Counted from the first letter of the stretch, positions 1-10,219 are shown. The stretch is DNA of 42,464 nucleotides from Planctomycetaceae bacterium (GCA_007121535.1 SKKK01000247.1:1-42464), one strand, 5' to 3'. Notes: a model not told the origin generated them from the letters alone. Made by a program: numbers and translations.

Positions 1-3000
1 TAGGCCAATGCCATCGCGCGCAGATCCATGTCCTCCAGGGAATAGAGGACGGGCGTGCGACCGGCGGCCACGTCGCCTTCGATGTCGATCTGTTCCAGGA
101 TGGATTCGATCCTGGCGTGATCGGCGGGCGTCGCCCAAGCGGTCAGGCGTTGAGGATCATCGGCGTCGGTCGTCAACTTGGCTTGGGGAACGGCGCCGGT
201 CAGGACGCTCAGCCCGGTGGTCGCGTTGATGTTCCTCAAGGTGTAGACCAACGCCTGGGGCGCCTCGTCCGGCGGTGGGCCGGCATTGAGTTCGTCGATC
301 AGTTCTCGGATTCCTTCCTGTTCCTTCGGCGTCGCCCATGCCAGCAATTGTCCCGGCTCGACGCCCGGCGAGAACTGGGCACGAGGGAACGCCGACGTCA
401 GCAGTCGTTGAGCGCTAGCCAAGCCAGCGGCGGTCATGGCACCCGCCGTGCTCTGCAAACGGTAGACGGCAATCGAGGCTTCGCTGTCCGGCGAGGTTTC
501 GATGTCGATCTTCTCCAGCATCGCCCGGACCGTGTTCTGATCGTTGGGCGTCGCCCATGCGGTCAGCCGCTGGGGATCGTTGGGCGTGGTCGTCAGCGTG
601 GCGCGAGGCAACGCGGCCGTCAGCACCGCAACCGCGTCGGCGCCGGTAATGTGTTCCAGCGTATACACCTCGACTTGCCGCGCCAGTTCCTCCGGCGGCG
701 CGGCGGTCATCTGTTCCACCAACCGCTCGATCTGACGGTGGTCGTTCGCGGTGGCCCAAGCGACCAACTGACCTTCTTCCGACCCGGGCGTGAACCGAGC
801 CTGAGGCACGGCGCTGGCCAGGAAGGTTCCCGCGAAATGGAGGGCTCGGGTGCTCATGCCTTCCAACCGATAGATTGCGACCGAATAAGAGGCATCCGGA
901 TCGCCCTCGACGTCGATCTGCTCCAGGATTTCCTCGATCGTCGCTTGCTCGGCCGGACTGGCCCACGCAGTCAGTCGTTGCGGATTGCGCGTGTCGGAAG
1001 TGAGTTTCGCGCGCGGCACGGCGTTCGTCAGAACCGTCGTGGCATCTGCCGCCGAGATGTTTCTCAGCGAATAGACCACGGCCCGCGGTGCCTCGTCCTC
1101 CGGCGGCCCGGCGTTCATCCGGTCCACCAACTGTTTGATTTCCTCATGCTCTCGAACCGACGCCCAAGCGATGATCTCGCCGGGTGTCGTCCCCGCGGAG
1201 AACCGCGAATTGGGAAAGGCGGTGGTCATCAGCGAAATGGCGGGCGTCGTTGCGGCAACGGTCGTGACGCCGTCCAGTCGATACACCTGGACGTCGGCCG
1301 TCGTGGCTTCGCCTTCGACGTCCAAGTCGTCCAGGATCGTCCGGATCGTTTCCTGGTCCGCGGGACTGGCCCACGCGACCAGCCGACCTCGTTCGGCCGT
1401 ATCCAAAGAGAACTCGGCCTTGGGAACCGCGCGGCGCAGCAATTCGGCAGCGGAGGCCGCCGGTACGAACTGCAACGTGTATACGCCGACCCGTGGCGCT
1501 TCTTCCGCCGGGACTTCTCTGGTCAGTTGATCGACCAAGATCTTCAATTGTTCGTGATCGCGGGCCGTGGCCCAGGCCAACAGTTGATCCGGCTGGGCGC
1601 CGCGCGTGATGCGGGCGCCGGGCACGCTGGCGGTCAGGAATTGCAACGTGAAGGGCACCGCTGTGGCCTCCATGCCTTCCAGCGAGTAGATCACGGCCGT
1701 CGCGCCCGTTCCGGCAGCTTCTTCGACATCCAGTTGGGCCAACGCATTCTCGAGCGTCTGATGCTCGGTCGGCGTGGCCCAAGCGCTCAGCCGACTGGGA
1801 TTCGCCGGATCTGCCGTCAATTGAGCTTGGGCGACGACCTTTTGCAACACTTCCAGCGCCTGATCGGCCTCGACGTGTTCCAGCGTGTAAACGATCAACT
1901 TGGGAGCGTCTTCTTCGGCCGTGTCCTTCAAGCGTTCGACCAATGCCCGGATCTGTTCGTGATCTCTGGCCGAGGCCCAGGCCACCACCTGACCGACGTT
2001 GCCTCCGAGGGAAAAGCTGGCTTGAGGAAAAGCCGTGCTGAGCGTTCGGAGCTGGTGAATCGCGCTGGTCGTGCTGATCGCGGGAATGCTGTACACCTCG
2101 ACCGTCGAACCCAACGTGGCATCCCCGGGAACGTCGATCTCGTCCAGGATCGCCGCGATCGAATCGTGTTCGAAGGCGCGGGCCCAAGCGGTCAGCCGCT
2201 GAGGGTTCTCCGGATCGAGCGTCAATTTGGCTTGAGGCACGGCGTTTTCGAGAATGCCTTGAGCGGCGGAAGCCGAGATCGCTTGCAGGTCGTACACGGC
2301 GGCTCGTTGAGCCGTATCGGGCGTCTGCGTCAACTGCTGGACCAGCTTCTCCACCTGCTGGTGATCCTGCCGACTTCCCCAGGCCAGCAACGTGTTGGCT
2401 CGAGGATCGCTGGTGATCCGCATTTCGGGCAATGTCTCGGCCAACATCGGGACCACGATGGTTGGATCGACGTCGCGCAGCGGATAGGCCCGCAGTTCGT
2501 CCTGCCACTGGCCGGGTTCGCCACTGTCGATCTGCTGGATCGCTTCGCTGATGCGGGCCTGATCCGCCAGCGAAGCCCAGACCATGACCTTGCGAGCCCG
2601 TTCGTCGATCACGACTTCGACGTCCGGGAACAGGCGTTCGAGCAACTCGGACACGGTCTGCGGATCGGCTGTGTTCAAGGAATATCCCGCCAGACGCGGC
2701 GGGTCATCCGACGCCACCTCGCCGGTCAGCCGCTTCAGCAATTCGGCCACCCGCGCATGATCCGACGGAGTCGCCCAAATCGCCAACTCGCCCGGCGACG
2801 CGTTCGGCAAGACTTGCAGCGATGGCAGATCGTCGCTCAATTGTGCCAGTGCCAGTTCAAAGCGGCGCTGTTGAGCCGGAGTGGTGGGATAGACCGTCAG
2901 CATGGCGCGTTCGGCCGGTGGCGTACTGGCCTCGAATTCGGTCACGATTTTCGTGATCGCTTCGTGATCTTCCGGCGTCGCGACCACGGTCAGGCGTTCG

Positions 3001-6000
3001 TTTTCGGGGTCGGCGGTGATCTGCGCCTGAGGGACCATCTCCTGCAGGATTGCGATCAGGTCGTCCTTCGGTGCCTCGGACAGCGGGTGGAAACGCAGCA
3101 CGGGTCCGCCTGCGGCAGTCGCCGAGCTTTGCAACTGATCCAGCGCTGCCTTGATCAACTGCTGATCTGCCGCAGTGGCCAGCGCCACCAAATTGTTCCT
3201 GGCGTCCAACGTCAGTTGAGCATCGGGAACCAGCTTTTCCAGGATCGTCAGGACGCCTGCCGAATCAGAAACTCGCAACGGATAGACCGTCAACGCCGGT
3301 TGCCCTTTGGTCGTCGCGACCTGCCGATACTGCTGCAACGTGGCGCTGATCCGGTCGTGGTCGGCGGCCGAAGCGATGACGGCCAGTTGCAGGTTTTCTT
3401 CATCGAACGTGATCCGAGCCCGCGGGGCCAGATCCTCCAGGATGCCTATCAGGCTGGGCGCCGGCGCTTCGTCGAACGGATAGAACTCCAAACGCGATCC
3501 CTGCTGTCCCGGTTCTTGCGGGCCATCGATCACGCGCAACGCGTCTTCGATCCGTTGATGATCGGGCGGTGCCGCCCAGGCGGTCATCCGATGCGGGTCG
3601 GTCGGGTCGACGGCCAGTTCGGCGCTGTCGACGATCGTTCGCAGCAGTTTCAACGCCTCGGCCGCGTCCATCGATTGCAAAGAATAGACCACCAACGTCG
3701 GCGCCTCGTCGGCGTCGGGCGTCTTCATTCGCGAGATCAATGAGCGGATCTGCTCGTGCTCTTCCGGGGAAGCCCAAGCGATGATCTGTCCGGGTTCGCT
3801 GCCCGCGGAGAAACGCGCTTGCGGGAATGCCGCCAGCAGCGTTTGAATCTGATGGAAAGTGGTCGACGTGCGGCGAACCGGAATGGAGTAGATTTCGATC
3901 ATCGATTCCTCGCGATCCCCTGGGACATCCAGATCCTCCAACACCGAGGCGATCGCATCGTGTTCATGGGACCGAGCCCACGCGGTCAACCGGCGAGGGT
4001 TGTCTTCGTCAAGCGTCAATTTCGCTTGCGGCACCGCGTTTTCCAGGATCTCCCGGGCCGCCGCGGCCGTGATCGCCTGCAGATCGTACACGACGGCGCG
4101 CTGCGCGGAATCGTTTGTACGGGTCAATTGGTCGACCAAGCGCTGAATCTGGTCATGTTCCTGCCCCGTTGCCCAGGCCAGGATGGTCCCCGCTTGCGAA
4201 TCGCTGGAAAAGCGCGCGTTGGGCAAGGATTGGGTGAGCATCTCGACCACCACCGCCGGGTCATGGCCGCGCAAGGGATACGCTCGCACTTCCTGCTGCC
4301 AATCGCCCGGTTCGCCGCTGTCGATCTGCTGGATGGCTTCGCTGATCCGAGCCTGTTCCTCCAGGGACGCCCAGACCATGACGCGACGCGTCGTGTCGTC
4401 GATGACCACCTGGACGTCCGGGAACAGGCGATCCAGCAGGTCCGAAACGGCGGCAGGCTCGGCCGCTTTCAGCGTGTACGCGGCCAATCGCGGCGTCTGC
4501 TCGACAGGGCTGTCGGATGCTAATCGTTCCAACATGTCGCCGATTCGCGCGTGGTCGGTCGGCTTGGCCCAAATCGCCAATTCGTCCTTTGCCGCATCCG
4601 GCAGAATCTGAACCGAGGGCATCTGCTTGGTCAACTGAGTCAATACGGCCGTCAATCGCTGTTGCTGGGATTGCGTGACCGAGTAGATCTTCAGCGTCGG
4701 CTGCTCGACCGGAGGCGTCGTTTTCTCGAATTCCGCGATGATCTGCTCAACCCGTTCGTGATCCTCCAAGGTGGCCACGACCGTCAGACGCTGGTTGGTT
4801 TCGTCGCTGGTGATCGCCGCTTCCGGGACCAGATCGTTCAGCAGCTTTACCAGATCGCCAGAGTCCTCACGCGACAAAGGATGAAAACGCAGCACGGGAG
4901 TATCGACGGCCGTCGCAGCCGATTGCAGTTGTTCCAGCGCCGAGCGGATCACTTGTTGGTCAGCCGGGACGGCCAACGCGATCAGACTCTTGGACGTCGC
5001 GTCCATCGTCAGTTGAGCGTCGGGCAGCAGCTTTTCCAGTAACGCCAACGCTGCGTCCGGATCCGCCTTGTTCAGCCGATGAATCTCCAACTGGGGCGTC
5101 GATTGCGGCGAGACGTCCGTCAAAAGTTGATCCAAGGTCTGCCGAATGGAAGCCTGTTGGTCGGGCGATCCCCAAACCAGCAGTCGATCGGTCTTGGGAT
5201 CGACCAGCAATTGAAGATCGGGATACAGCTTCTCCAGCACCTGGACCATGTCGGCCGCGTCCGCCGAGCGGACCGGGTAGGTGACCAGCGTCAATTTGCC
5301 GGAAGGCGTTTCCTCAAAGAACTGTTGCAGCGTCGCTTCGATACGGCCTTGTTCGTCGGGCGAGGCGACGACGACCAATCGCTTGTTCTCGGCATCATGC
5401 GAGATCTGGGCTCGGGGAGCCTGTTTCTCCAAAATCTCCATCAGATGGGTCGACGGTTCTCGATCGATCTCGTAGAACTTCAGTTGCGGCGCAAGCTCCT
5501 CTGGCTGGTCGGACTGTAGTTTGTCCAGCGTGCTGGCCACGACTTGGTGATCCTCGACTGAAGCCATCACGACCAGATTCTCGCTCTGCTGATCCAGGCT
5601 CAGTTTGGCATCCGGCAGCAGGGACTGAAGCATGGTCAACGTCGACGTCGGGTCGACTTTGGTCACCGGATAGATCTCGACCGTGGCGGCGCCCGCCGGC
5701 TGGGTCGCTTGAATCTCTTCCAACGATTCTTTGATCGACTCGTGCTGCTGTTCGCTGGTCCAGACCATCAAGCGTTGAGCCTCGGTATCGGCGACGAATT
5801 TGGTTTCCGGGTATAAAGTCTCCAGCATGGTCACCACGCTGGGCAGGCTGCCCGCTGCGATCGGGTAAGTCGCCAATTTGAGCTGTTCTTCGACCGGGGT
5901 CTTGGTCTTGAGTTCCTCCAGGATTTCCGCGATCACCTCATGCTGGCGCGGCCTGGCCCAGATGGCCAACATGTTATCCTCTTGCGTCGGCATGATTTCC

Positions 6001-6893
6001 ACTCTCGGCAATTCCTTGCTGAGCGATGGCCACACGGCATCGAACCGTCGTCGCTGGCCGGGCGTCAGCTCGTACGTAGCCAGTTCAGGACGCCCCTGGA
6101 CAAAGGTGCTCCTTTGCATCGTCTGGATCGTCTTCTCGATCCTTTTGTGCTCCGAGGGCGACGCGACGACCATCAGTCGCATCCCGCTTTGATCCAACGC
6201 GACGATGGAATCCGGAGAAACCTTCTTGATGGCATCCGGCAAGTCCGGCGGCATCGCCAAGGTCAATTCGTAAAACTGCAGTTCGGGCGTGTCCGGACTC
6301 GGTTCCGAAGGCTCCAGGATCTTCAACGTTTCGCGGATCACCTGGTGATCCTCGGGTACGGCCCGGGCCACCAACGAGCGGCTTCGAGTATCGACGTGCA
6401 TCAGCGCGTCGGGCAGAATGCTTTCGAACAACGCCAGCGTGGGCGCCGGGTCGACGCGACGCAATCGATGGACCTCCAACTGCCGGGACGCCCGAGGCGA
6501 CGAGTCGAGATTCAGTTTTTCGAGCGCGCTGGTCAGCGTTTGCTGATCCGCGGCCGTCGCCCATACGACCAGCGAATGACGGTCGGCATTCCACGAGATC
6601 TGAGCGTTGGGAACGATGGCCTTCAGCGTGTCGATCAACCGCGATGCCGCCTCGGCATCTTCGCGCAAGGCGCCCACCGGGTGAACCTCCAACGTGCGCT
6701 GGAGTTCTTCGGGGATGCCTGCTTCCATCTGCTCCAGAACCTGCTTGACCAAGGCCTGTTGTGATGGCGTTGCATGGACGTTGATTTGGTTCAGCTTGGG
6801 ATCCAACACGATATTGCCGCTGGGTACCAACGCCTTCAAAACCGTCATGGCCGCGTCCGCGTCGGCCTTGGTCAACGGATAAATTTCCACCAC
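1..6893 (-). repeat. About 35 tandem ~200-bp (67-aa) coding repeats with higher-order duplication
   Basis: Reading the minus strand gives 34 complete repeats and the start of a 35th. Several classes are visible. From about position 2,600 leftwards two classes alternate, one carrying DPxRLTAWA and the other FSxGxxPGQxxAWA, so like units recur about every 411 bp. An eight-repeat block at about 3501-5096 is duplicated at about 1707-3302. Matching segments lie exactly 1,794 bp apart, for example GTCGATCTGCTGG at 2526 and 4320, and AAACGCAGCA at 3091 and 4885. The array therefore grew by block duplication as well as single-unit duplication. Confidence 0.85.
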
Positions 6894-8060
6894 GGGATGC
6901 TCAGGTTCGGTGGGCGTCGGTGTCGGTGGCGTCACCCGTTCGGGAACTGCCTGGATTACCTCTTCCACGGCCCGCATCACCCCGGCCCGGTCGGTGACGA
7001 ACACCTGGCCGGTTGCGGGCACGATCACGACCCTGTGATACGGCGTCAACAACGGTTTGATGGCGGATTCCACCGCTTCCGGATCCCGTCTGCCCAGATC
7101 GAATTGCACCGTGACAAACTCGAATTTGCCGAAGCGGTCCAGATTCTCCCGCGGCACCTCGAAAACCACGCCGTCCGGCAGCCCCTCGGAAAGGTCCAAC
7201 AACATCAGCATCCGACCGCGACGCACCAAGGTGTATCCCTTGACGATCAACACGCCGTTCAACATGTCGATGGCTTCTTCGGGCGTATACTCGCGAGTAT
7301 CCGTATAATTGAAAGTGCCCGGCGGCGGCGCGTCCATCACCAGCGACATGTCGGCCTGGTCGGCCAACCACTGCAATACGTCTTTCCACTGTTGGTACCG
7401 GAACATGAACCGCAGACGACGGTCCACCGGTTGCCCCAGAAAGTCGCCTCGTTGCACCTCCGTCAAGACAGCCAGCAACGCCTGGTTACTGGCTTCGCGT
7501 ACCTCCGCACGCTGGTCGTCGTCCGCGTCGGACAATGCCTGAGCCCGCTCGGCCAGCAATTTGGCGATCTCCTGACGTTGATCGCGATCCAACCCGAGTT
7601 CTCTAATCACCTCCGGCTGCCCCAATCTCGCGAATTCATCCTCCGGTTCCGGTTCCGGTTCCGGTTCCGGTTCCGGTTCCGGTTCCGGTTCCGGTTCCGG
7701 TTCCGGTTCCGGTTCGGGTTCGGGTTCCGGTTCCGGTTCGGGTTCGGGTTCCGGTTCCGGTTCCGGTTCCGGTTCCGGTTCCGGTTCGGGCTCCGGTTCG
7801 GGCTCGGGTTCGGGTTCGGGCTCGGGTTCGGGTTCCGGTTCGGGTTCGGGTTCCGGTTCGGAATCAGATTCAGATTCCGGTTCCGCCTCGGATTCCTCCG
7901 CCGAATTCTCTTGCGAGTTGGCGGTCGATTCGCTGGGCTCGGTCAAACCCACAGCATGGACCTGGAACGAGACGCTCGACCACCCCCAAAGCATGAAAAC
8001 AGCCAGAGCGATCGAAAACCACAGAGGACGCAGGGCAGCTCGATTCTTGTTGACGGTCAC
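1..8060 (-). CDS. Giant exported secretin-N-like tandem-repeat protein (3' end outside window)
   Basis: One uninterrupted minus-strand frame runs from a GTG at 8060 off the left edge, giving at least 2,686 residues. The GTG has a GGAG eight bases upstream; an in-frame ATG at 8267 would add about 69 unconvincing residues. Order seen: signal/anchor at about residues 12-36; acidic stretch and a Glu-Pro tract at about 67-140; a secretin N0/STN-like region at about 213-300 ([32 protein letters not shown]); an N1-like unit; then from about residue 389 some 35 repeats of about 67 residues. Each repeat follows the pattern (I/V)YxL, about 12 residues, LxxxxPxA, about 10 residues, LxAWAxxxDHxxI. This resembles the NolW/Secretin_N fold used as periplasmic ring domains in type II/III secretion and pilus secretins. 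No channel domain is present in the window. I infer a long periplasmic or surface filament or scaffold; function unknown. Confidence 0.85.
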   Translation of the reverse strand, partial: MTVNKNRAALRPLWFSIALAVFMLWGWSSVSFQVHAVGLTEPSESTANSQENSAEESEAEPESESDSEPEPEPEPEPEPEPEPEPEPEPEPEPEPEPEPEPEPEPEPEPEPEPEPEPEPEPEPEPEPEPEPEPEPEPEPEDEFARLGQPEVIRELGLDRDQRQEIAKLLAERAQALSDADDDQRAEVREASNQALLAVLTEVQRGDFLGQPVDRRLRFMFRYQQWKDVLQWLADQADMSLVMDAPPPGTFNYTDTREYTPEEAIDMLNGVLIVKGYTLVRRGRMLMLLDLSEGLPDGVVFEVPRENLDRFGKFEFVTVQFDLGRRDPEAVESAIKPLLTPYHRVVIVPATGQVFVTDRAGVMRAVEEVIQAVPERVTPPTPTPTEPEHPVVEIYPLTKADADAAMTVLKALVPSGNIVLDPKLNQINVHATPSQQALVKQVLEQMEAGIPEELQRTLEVHPVGALREDAEAASRLIDTLKAIVPNAQISWNADRHSLVVWATAADQQTLTSALEKLNLDSSPRASRQLEVHRLRRVDPAPTLALFESILPDALMHVDTRSRSLVARAVPEDHQVIRETLKILEPSEPSPDTPELQFYELTLAMPPDLPDAIKKVSPDSIVALDQSGMRLMVVASPSEHKRIEKTIQTMQRSTFVQGRPELATYELTPGQRRRFDAVWPSLSKELPRVEIMPTQEDNMLAIWARPRQHEVIAEILEELKTKTPVEEQLKLATYPIAAGSLPSVVTMLETLYPETKFVADTEAQRLMVWTSEQQHESIKESLEEIQATQPAGAATVEIYPVTKVDPTSTLTMLQSLLPDAKLSLDQQSENLVVMASVEDHQVVASTLDKLQSDQPEELAPQLKFYEIDREPSTHLMEILEKQAPRAQISHDAENKRLVVVASPDEQGRIEATLQQFFEETPSGKLTLVTYPVRSADAADMVQVLEKLYPDLQLLVDPKTDRLLVWGSPDQQASIRQTLDQLLTDVSPQSTPQLEIHRLNKADPDAALALLEKLLPDAQLTMDATSKSLIALAVPADQQVIRSALEQLQSAATAVDTPVLRFHPLSREDSGDLVKLLNDLVPEAAITSDETNQRLTVVATLEDHERVEQIIAEFEKTTPPVEQPTLKIYSVTQSQQQRLTAVLTQLTKQMPSVQILPDAAKDELAIWAKPTDHARIGDMLERLASDSPVEQTPRLAAYTLKAAEPAAVSDLLDRLFPDVQVVIDDTTRRVMVWASLEEQARISEAIQQIDSGEPGDWQQEVRAYPLRGHDPAVVVEMLTQSLPNARFSSDSQAGTILAWATGQEHDQIQRLVDQLTRTNDSAQRAVVYDLQAITAAAAREILENAVPQAKLTLDEDNPRRLTAWARSHEHDAIASVLEDLDVPGDREESMIEIYSIPVRRTSTTFHQIQTLLAAFPQARFSAGSEPGQIIAWASPEEHEQIRSLISRMKTPDADEAPTLVVYSLQSMDAAEALKLLRTIVDSAELAVDPTDPHRMTAWAAPPDHQRIEDALRVIDGPQEPGQQGSRLEFYPFDEAPAPSLIGILEDLAPRARITFDEENLQLAVIASAADHDRISATLQQYRQVATTKGQPALTVYPLRVSDSAGVLTILEKLVPDAQLTLDARNNLVALATAADQQLIKAALDQLQSSATAAGGPVLRFHPLSEAPKDDLIAILQEMVPQAQITADPENERLTVVATPEDHEAITKIVTEFEASTPPAERAMLTVYPTTPAQQRRFELALAQLSDDLPSLQVLPNASPGELAIWATPSDHARVAELLKRLTGEVASDDPPRLAGYSLNTADPQTVSELLERLFPDVEVVIDERARKVMVWASLADQARISEAIQQIDSGEPGQWQDELRAYPLRDVDPTIVVPMLAETLPEMRITSDPRANTLLAWGSRQDHQQVEKLVQQLTQTPDTAQRAAVYDLQAISASAAQGILENAVPQAKLTLDPENPQRLTAWARAFEHDSIAAILDEIDVPGDATLGSTVEVYSIPAISTTSAIHQLRTLSTAFPQASFSLGGNVGQVVAWASARDHEQIRALVERLKDTAEEDAPKLIVYTLEHVEADQALEVLQKVVAQAQLTADPANPSRLSAWATPTEHQTLENALAQLDVEEAAGTGATAVIYSLEGMEATAVPFTLQFLTASVPGARITRGAQPDQLLAWATARDHEQLKILVDQLTREVPAEEAPRVGVYTLQFVPAASAAELLRRAVPKAEFSLDTAERGRLVAWASPADQETIRTILDDLDVEGEATTADVQVYRLDGVTTVAATTPAISLMTTAFPNSRFSAGTTPGEIIAWASVREHEEIKQLVDRMNAGPPEDEAPRAVVYSLRNISAADATTVLTNAVPRAKLTSDTRNPQRLTAWASPAEQATIEEILEQIDVEGDPDASYSVAIYRLEGMSTRALHFAGTFLASAVPQARFTPGSEEGQLVAWATANDHRQIERLVEQMTAAPPEELARQVEVYTLEHITGADAVAVLTAALPRATLTTTPNDPQRLTAWATPNDQNTVRAMLEKIDIETSPDSEASIAVYRLQSTAGAMTAAGLASAQRLLTSAFPRAQFSPGVEPGQLLAWATPKEQEGIRELIDELNAGPPPDEAPQALVYTLRNINATTGLSVLTGAVPQAKLTTDADDPQRLTAWATPADHARIESILEQIDIEGDVAAGRTPVLYSLEDMDLRAMALA
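7642..7860 (-). repeat. Hexanucleotide (GGAACC/GGTTCC-type) tract encoding a Glu-Pro linker
   Basis: About 36 tandem hexamers read GAACCG-type codons on the minus strand, giving an alternating Glu-Pro segment of about 73 residues between the export signal and the N0-like region. Third-position changes (TCC/TCG) are scattered, so it is old enough to have mutated, but it remains a simple repeat that could change length by slippage in steps of two residues without breaking the frame. Glu-Pro tracts of this kind form stiff, extended, negatively charged spacers. Confidence 0.9.
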
Positions 8061-8483
8061 CTTGATGACTCCACGAGGCAAGGTCGGTAGGCAAATGCGA
8101 TGGAGGCCCGGACTCGAACTGAACTTCCGCTTTCGTCGGAAGGCTCGATTCGAAGCCCAGCCATTCGCTGGTGTGTTTCGGTTGCGAACGTGCGGAATCG
8201 GAAAGGCGTCCCATTTTTGCCATAGCGCCGAGACCGCATACCCTTCATCGTCTATGAAACACGGCATAAAGTCAAGTCAATACTCGGCGAGTTGCAGTGC
8301 GACGGCTGATTTCCCAGTGGAAAAGAACCACCCCAGGGGTCATATTAGATGTGCTATGTGGGGGGGTCATGTAGGGCAGTCGCTTTTGTCCCCCGTGCTG
8401 GTTGGCAGATCAACGGCTGTTGTGTAGCATGGGAGAGTCAATGGCTTACGTTAATGCCACGCGTGCCAACTCGGAGATCTTTG
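8061..8483. other. Divergent intergenic region between the giant gene and the GlsB-like gene
   Basis: No convincing gene is seen in these 423 bases. They must hold the promoters of two divergent units. On the minus strand a TTGACT at 8280-8275 followed about 18 bases later by CATAGA is a weak promoter candidate for the giant gene and would give a leader of roughly 220 bases. A small hairpin (CTTCCG/CGGAAG) lies in that leader near 8124-8142. On the plus strand no clear -35/-10 pair was recognised. Confidence 0.4.
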
Positions 8484-8768
8484 ATGACGCTGATCGACTT
8501 TTTGATACTGGCGATCGTGGCTGCCATTTGCGGCAGTTTGGGACAAGCGATCGTTGGATTCTCACGAGGTGGTTGTCTGGTGGCGATGGCGTTAGGGTTT
8601 ATCGGAGCTGTCGTAGGATTCTGGCTCAAGAACGCCCTGGGCTTGCCCGAGCCGCTGATGCTGCAAATCGCCGGCAGCGACTTCCCTGTCGTCTGGTCGA
8701 TTATCGGGGCGGCGTTGTTCGTCGCACTGATCACTTTTCTGACGGGAAGTGGAAGACGAAGGTATTGA
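8484..8768 (+). CDS. GlsB/YeaQ/YmgE-family small membrane protein
   Basis: This encodes 94 residues with three hydrophobic segments: an N-terminal LIDFLILAIVAAICGSLGQ helix, a central helix in CLVAMALGFIGAVVGFWL, and a C-terminal helix in VVWSIIGAALFVALITFL. It ends in a short basic tail (GSGRRRY). Size, Gly-rich helices and topology match the transglycosylase-associated GlsB/YeaQ family of general-stress inner-membrane proteins, whose biochemical role is unclear. The ATG at 8484 has GGAG seven bases upstream; the frame is open further upstream from 8349, but that stretch does not read like protein. It lies 58 bases before the sll1863-like gene on the same strand, so the two probably form a small stress operon. 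Confidence 0.8.
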   Translation: MTLIDFLILAIVAAICGSLGQAIVGFSRGGCLVAMALGFIGAVVGFWLKNALGLPEPLMLQIAGSDFPVVWSIIGAALFVALITFLTGSGRRRY

Positions 8769-8826
8769 CGAGAAGACGAACGGTATTACTGACGCGAAAA
8801 CGAGAGGAATCAGGAAGAACGATCCA

Positions 8827-9117
8827 ATGGACGAAAAGCAACTGTATGAACAAAAACTTCAGGCTCAATTGGACGAATGGAAAGCCGATATCGATAAATT
8901 GAAGGCGAAAGCCGACGGCGCCCGTGCCGACGCCCAACTGGAACTCAAGCGGCAGATCGACGAATTGGAACTCAAACTGCAGGACGGCAGAAGCCGCCTT
9001 GCGGAACTGTCCAAAGCCTCGGGAGAAGCTTGGGTCACGTTGCGCGAGGGCATGGAGTCCGCCTGGGAGTCGCTCAGCACGGCGATGTCCGAAGCAGCAT
9101 CGAAATTCAAGCAATAG
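8827..9117 (+). CDS. sll1863-family small coiled-coil stress protein
   Basis: This encodes 96 residues, almost all charged helix: an N-terminal KLQAQLDEWKADIDKLKAKA segment, a central coiled coil rich in Glu/Lys/Leu, and a C-terminal amphipathic part with WVTLREGMESAWESLSTAM. The QLDEW...DKLKAKAD start and SAWESL end are hallmarks I associate with sll1863-family stress-response proteins of cyanobacteria and other bacteria. The ATG at 8827 is chosen because AGGAAG lies about ten bases upstream. No signal peptide is visible, so a cytoplasmic location is likely. It follows the GlsB-like gene and converges with the PLDc_N-like gene. Confidence 0.75.
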   Translation: MDEKQLYEQKLQAQLDEWKADIDKLKAKADGARADAQLELKRQIDELELKLQDGRSRLAELSKASGEAWVTLREGMESAWESLSTAMSEAASKFKQ

Positions 9118-9162
9118 CCATGGGCAACGTCGGGTTGGCTCGGAACATGACGGAGGCGGTCG

Positions 9163-9351
9163 TCAAAACGCCTGCCGCCCCGGTCCCAGCAGAGCCCAAA
9201 GAATCAGGCCCACGCAGGGAAAAAACAGCAGGATCAAAATCCAAAGCACTTTGGCCAGCGTGCTGGTAGCACTTTGGGAGGTGCGGATGACCGCCCAGAT
9301 CACGATCAACAACCAGATCAACCCGAGTAGGCCACCGCCCAATTCGATCAT
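9163..9351 (-). CDS. PLDc_N-like two-helix small membrane protein
   Basis: This encodes 62 residues forming two transmembrane helices (LLGLIWLLIVIWAVI and LAKVLWILILLFFPCVGLILWALLG), joined by a short polar loop and ending in GPGRQAF. The WILILLFFPxxGxILWxLLG pattern is that of the phospholipase D/cardiolipin synthase N-terminal membrane domain (PLDc_N), which also occurs alone as a small protein. No catalytic HKD motif is present, so this is not an enzyme by itself. AGGGAG lies seven bases before the ATG. The gene converges with the coiled-coil stress gene 45 bases away and is divergent from the methyltransferase. Confidence 0.75.
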   Translation of the reverse strand: MIELGGGLLGLIWLLIVIWAVIRTSQSATSTLAKVLWILILLFFPCVGLILWALLGPGRQAF

Positions 9352-9458
9352 TGTATCTCCCTTCGTTTTGGCAGGTACACCGCCCGCATTTGTCTGCTCT
9401 GTGTCCGCAGGACGAAACTAGTTGATTCCGTCTACGATGTCAACCAACCCGCCCGCTC

Positions 9459-9487
9459 TTGACAATTATGTTGTCAGAAAGTTAATT
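9459..9487 (+). promoter_or_regulatory. Promoter with overlapping palindromic operator for the methyltransferase
   Basis: A perfect TTGACA at 9459-9464 and TTAATT at 9482-9487 are separated by 17 bases. Overlapping them is the exact dyad TGACAA-TTATG-TTGTCA at 9460-9476, a good site for a dimeric repressor. A start site seven to eight bases after the -10 would fall on the ATG at 9495, suggesting a leaderless transcript. This is inferred from sequence only. Confidence 0.4.
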
Positions 9488-9494
9488 TCGGAAC

Positions 9495-10094
9495 ATGAAT
9501 CCTCGATTCAAACAAAGTGAACGCTTCCGCGATAGGCTGCTGTTTGTTCAGGAGTTTCTTAGGCACCCTCGGCAGGTGGCCAGTGTTGTGCCCAGTTCCC
9601 GTTGTGCGCTGAAGCGGATCGTCGAGGGCGCTTCCATCCGCCAAGCCAGCACGGTCGTCGAGTTGGGAGCGGGGATCGGCGGCACGACTCGGGCACTTCT
9701 TTCGGCCATGCGCCCGGATGCGCGGTTGTTGAGCATCGAGATCAACCCCCGGTTTCACGCGCATTTGAGCCGGATGGACGATCCGCGTTTGATTGCGCAC
9801 TTGGGCACCGCCGTCCAGTTGGAGAAAAATTTGGCGGACTATGGCTTGGATTCGCCGGATGCCGTGGTTTCCGGCATTCCGTTTTCGGCGATGGATCAAG
9901 AATCCGGTTGCGAGATCGTGGAGGCGATCGCTTCTCGATTGGCCCCTGGCGGGCATTTTCTCGCGTATCAGGTCAGCACGCGAGTCGAGCAACTCGCGCG
10001 TCCGTTTTTCCCATCGCCGCACGTCGAGGTGGTTTATCTGAATGTGCCGCCGCTTCGTATCTTCCGATGGACGAAGCCTGCAGCCAACGGATGA
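9495..10094 (+). CDS. SAM-dependent methyltransferase, phospholipid N-methyltransferase (PmtA)-like
   Basis: This encodes 199 residues with a class I Rossmann methyltransferase layout. The N-terminus has FVQEFLRHPRQVASVVPSSR, typical of PmtA/KsgA-like enzymes. Motif I is VVELGAGIGGTT (residues 54-65), the acidic SAM-ribose residue is in LLSIEINPRF (near 82), and motif IV is SGIPFSAM (126-133). The PSS and xLPF/IPF signatures favour a PmtA-type phosphatidylethanolamine N-methyltransferase over an rRNA dimethylase, but substrate assignment is inference. It is soluble, with no transmembrane segment. There is no clear Shine-Dalgarno before the ATG, in line with the leaderless promoter arrangement just upstream. 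Confidence 0.75.
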   Translation: MNPRFKQSERFRDRLLFVQEFLRHPRQVASVVPSSRCALKRIVEGASIRQASTVVELGAGIGGTTRALLSAMRPDARLLSIEINPRFHAHLSRMDDPRLIAHLGTAVQLEKNLADYGLDSPDAVVSGIPFSAMDQESGCEIVEAIASRLAPGGHFLAYQVSTRVEQLARPFFPSPHVEVVYLNVPPLRIFRWTKPAANG

Positions 10095-10153
10095 TCCGAT
10101 ATTACCCAGCCGGATCCGTCCTCAAATCTGGCCGCACCAATCGAGCACTCAGG

Positions 10154-10219
10154 CAGATATTTCTTGGTGGACTCGGGCGAAAGGGGTCGGCAGTCGTTTT
10201 CGGGTGACCCGCTTCCCAC
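10154..10219 (+). repeat. 66-bp dispersed intergenic repeat, copy 1
   Basis: This segment, starting CAGATATTTCTTGG and containing GGGGTCGG and AGTCGTTTTCGGGTG, aligns without gaps to 41543-41608 with six differences in 66 bases. Similarity extends slightly upstream as GCAC...GGCAGATAT. It sits in the 213-base gap between two convergent genes (methyltransferase and kinase). It is too diverged to be a recent duplication and has no coding potential that I trust. Confidence 0.8.

Noticed and set aside
117-8090. Long plus-strand open frames (including one of over 1,200 codons and a Phe-Arg repeat segment) opposite the giant gene
   Set aside because: They are antisense readings of the minus-strand repeats. 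The minus frame gives coherent repeated domains with a signal sequence and RBS; the plus frame gives Arg/Gln-rich nonsense, and the Phe-Arg tract is the complement of the Glu-Pro codons.
8101-8175. Possible minus-strand tRNA because of GTTCGAGTC near a CCA-like end
   Set aside because: The bases flanking the putative T-loop do not pair into a T-stem, and no matching acceptor or anticodon arm was found upstream.
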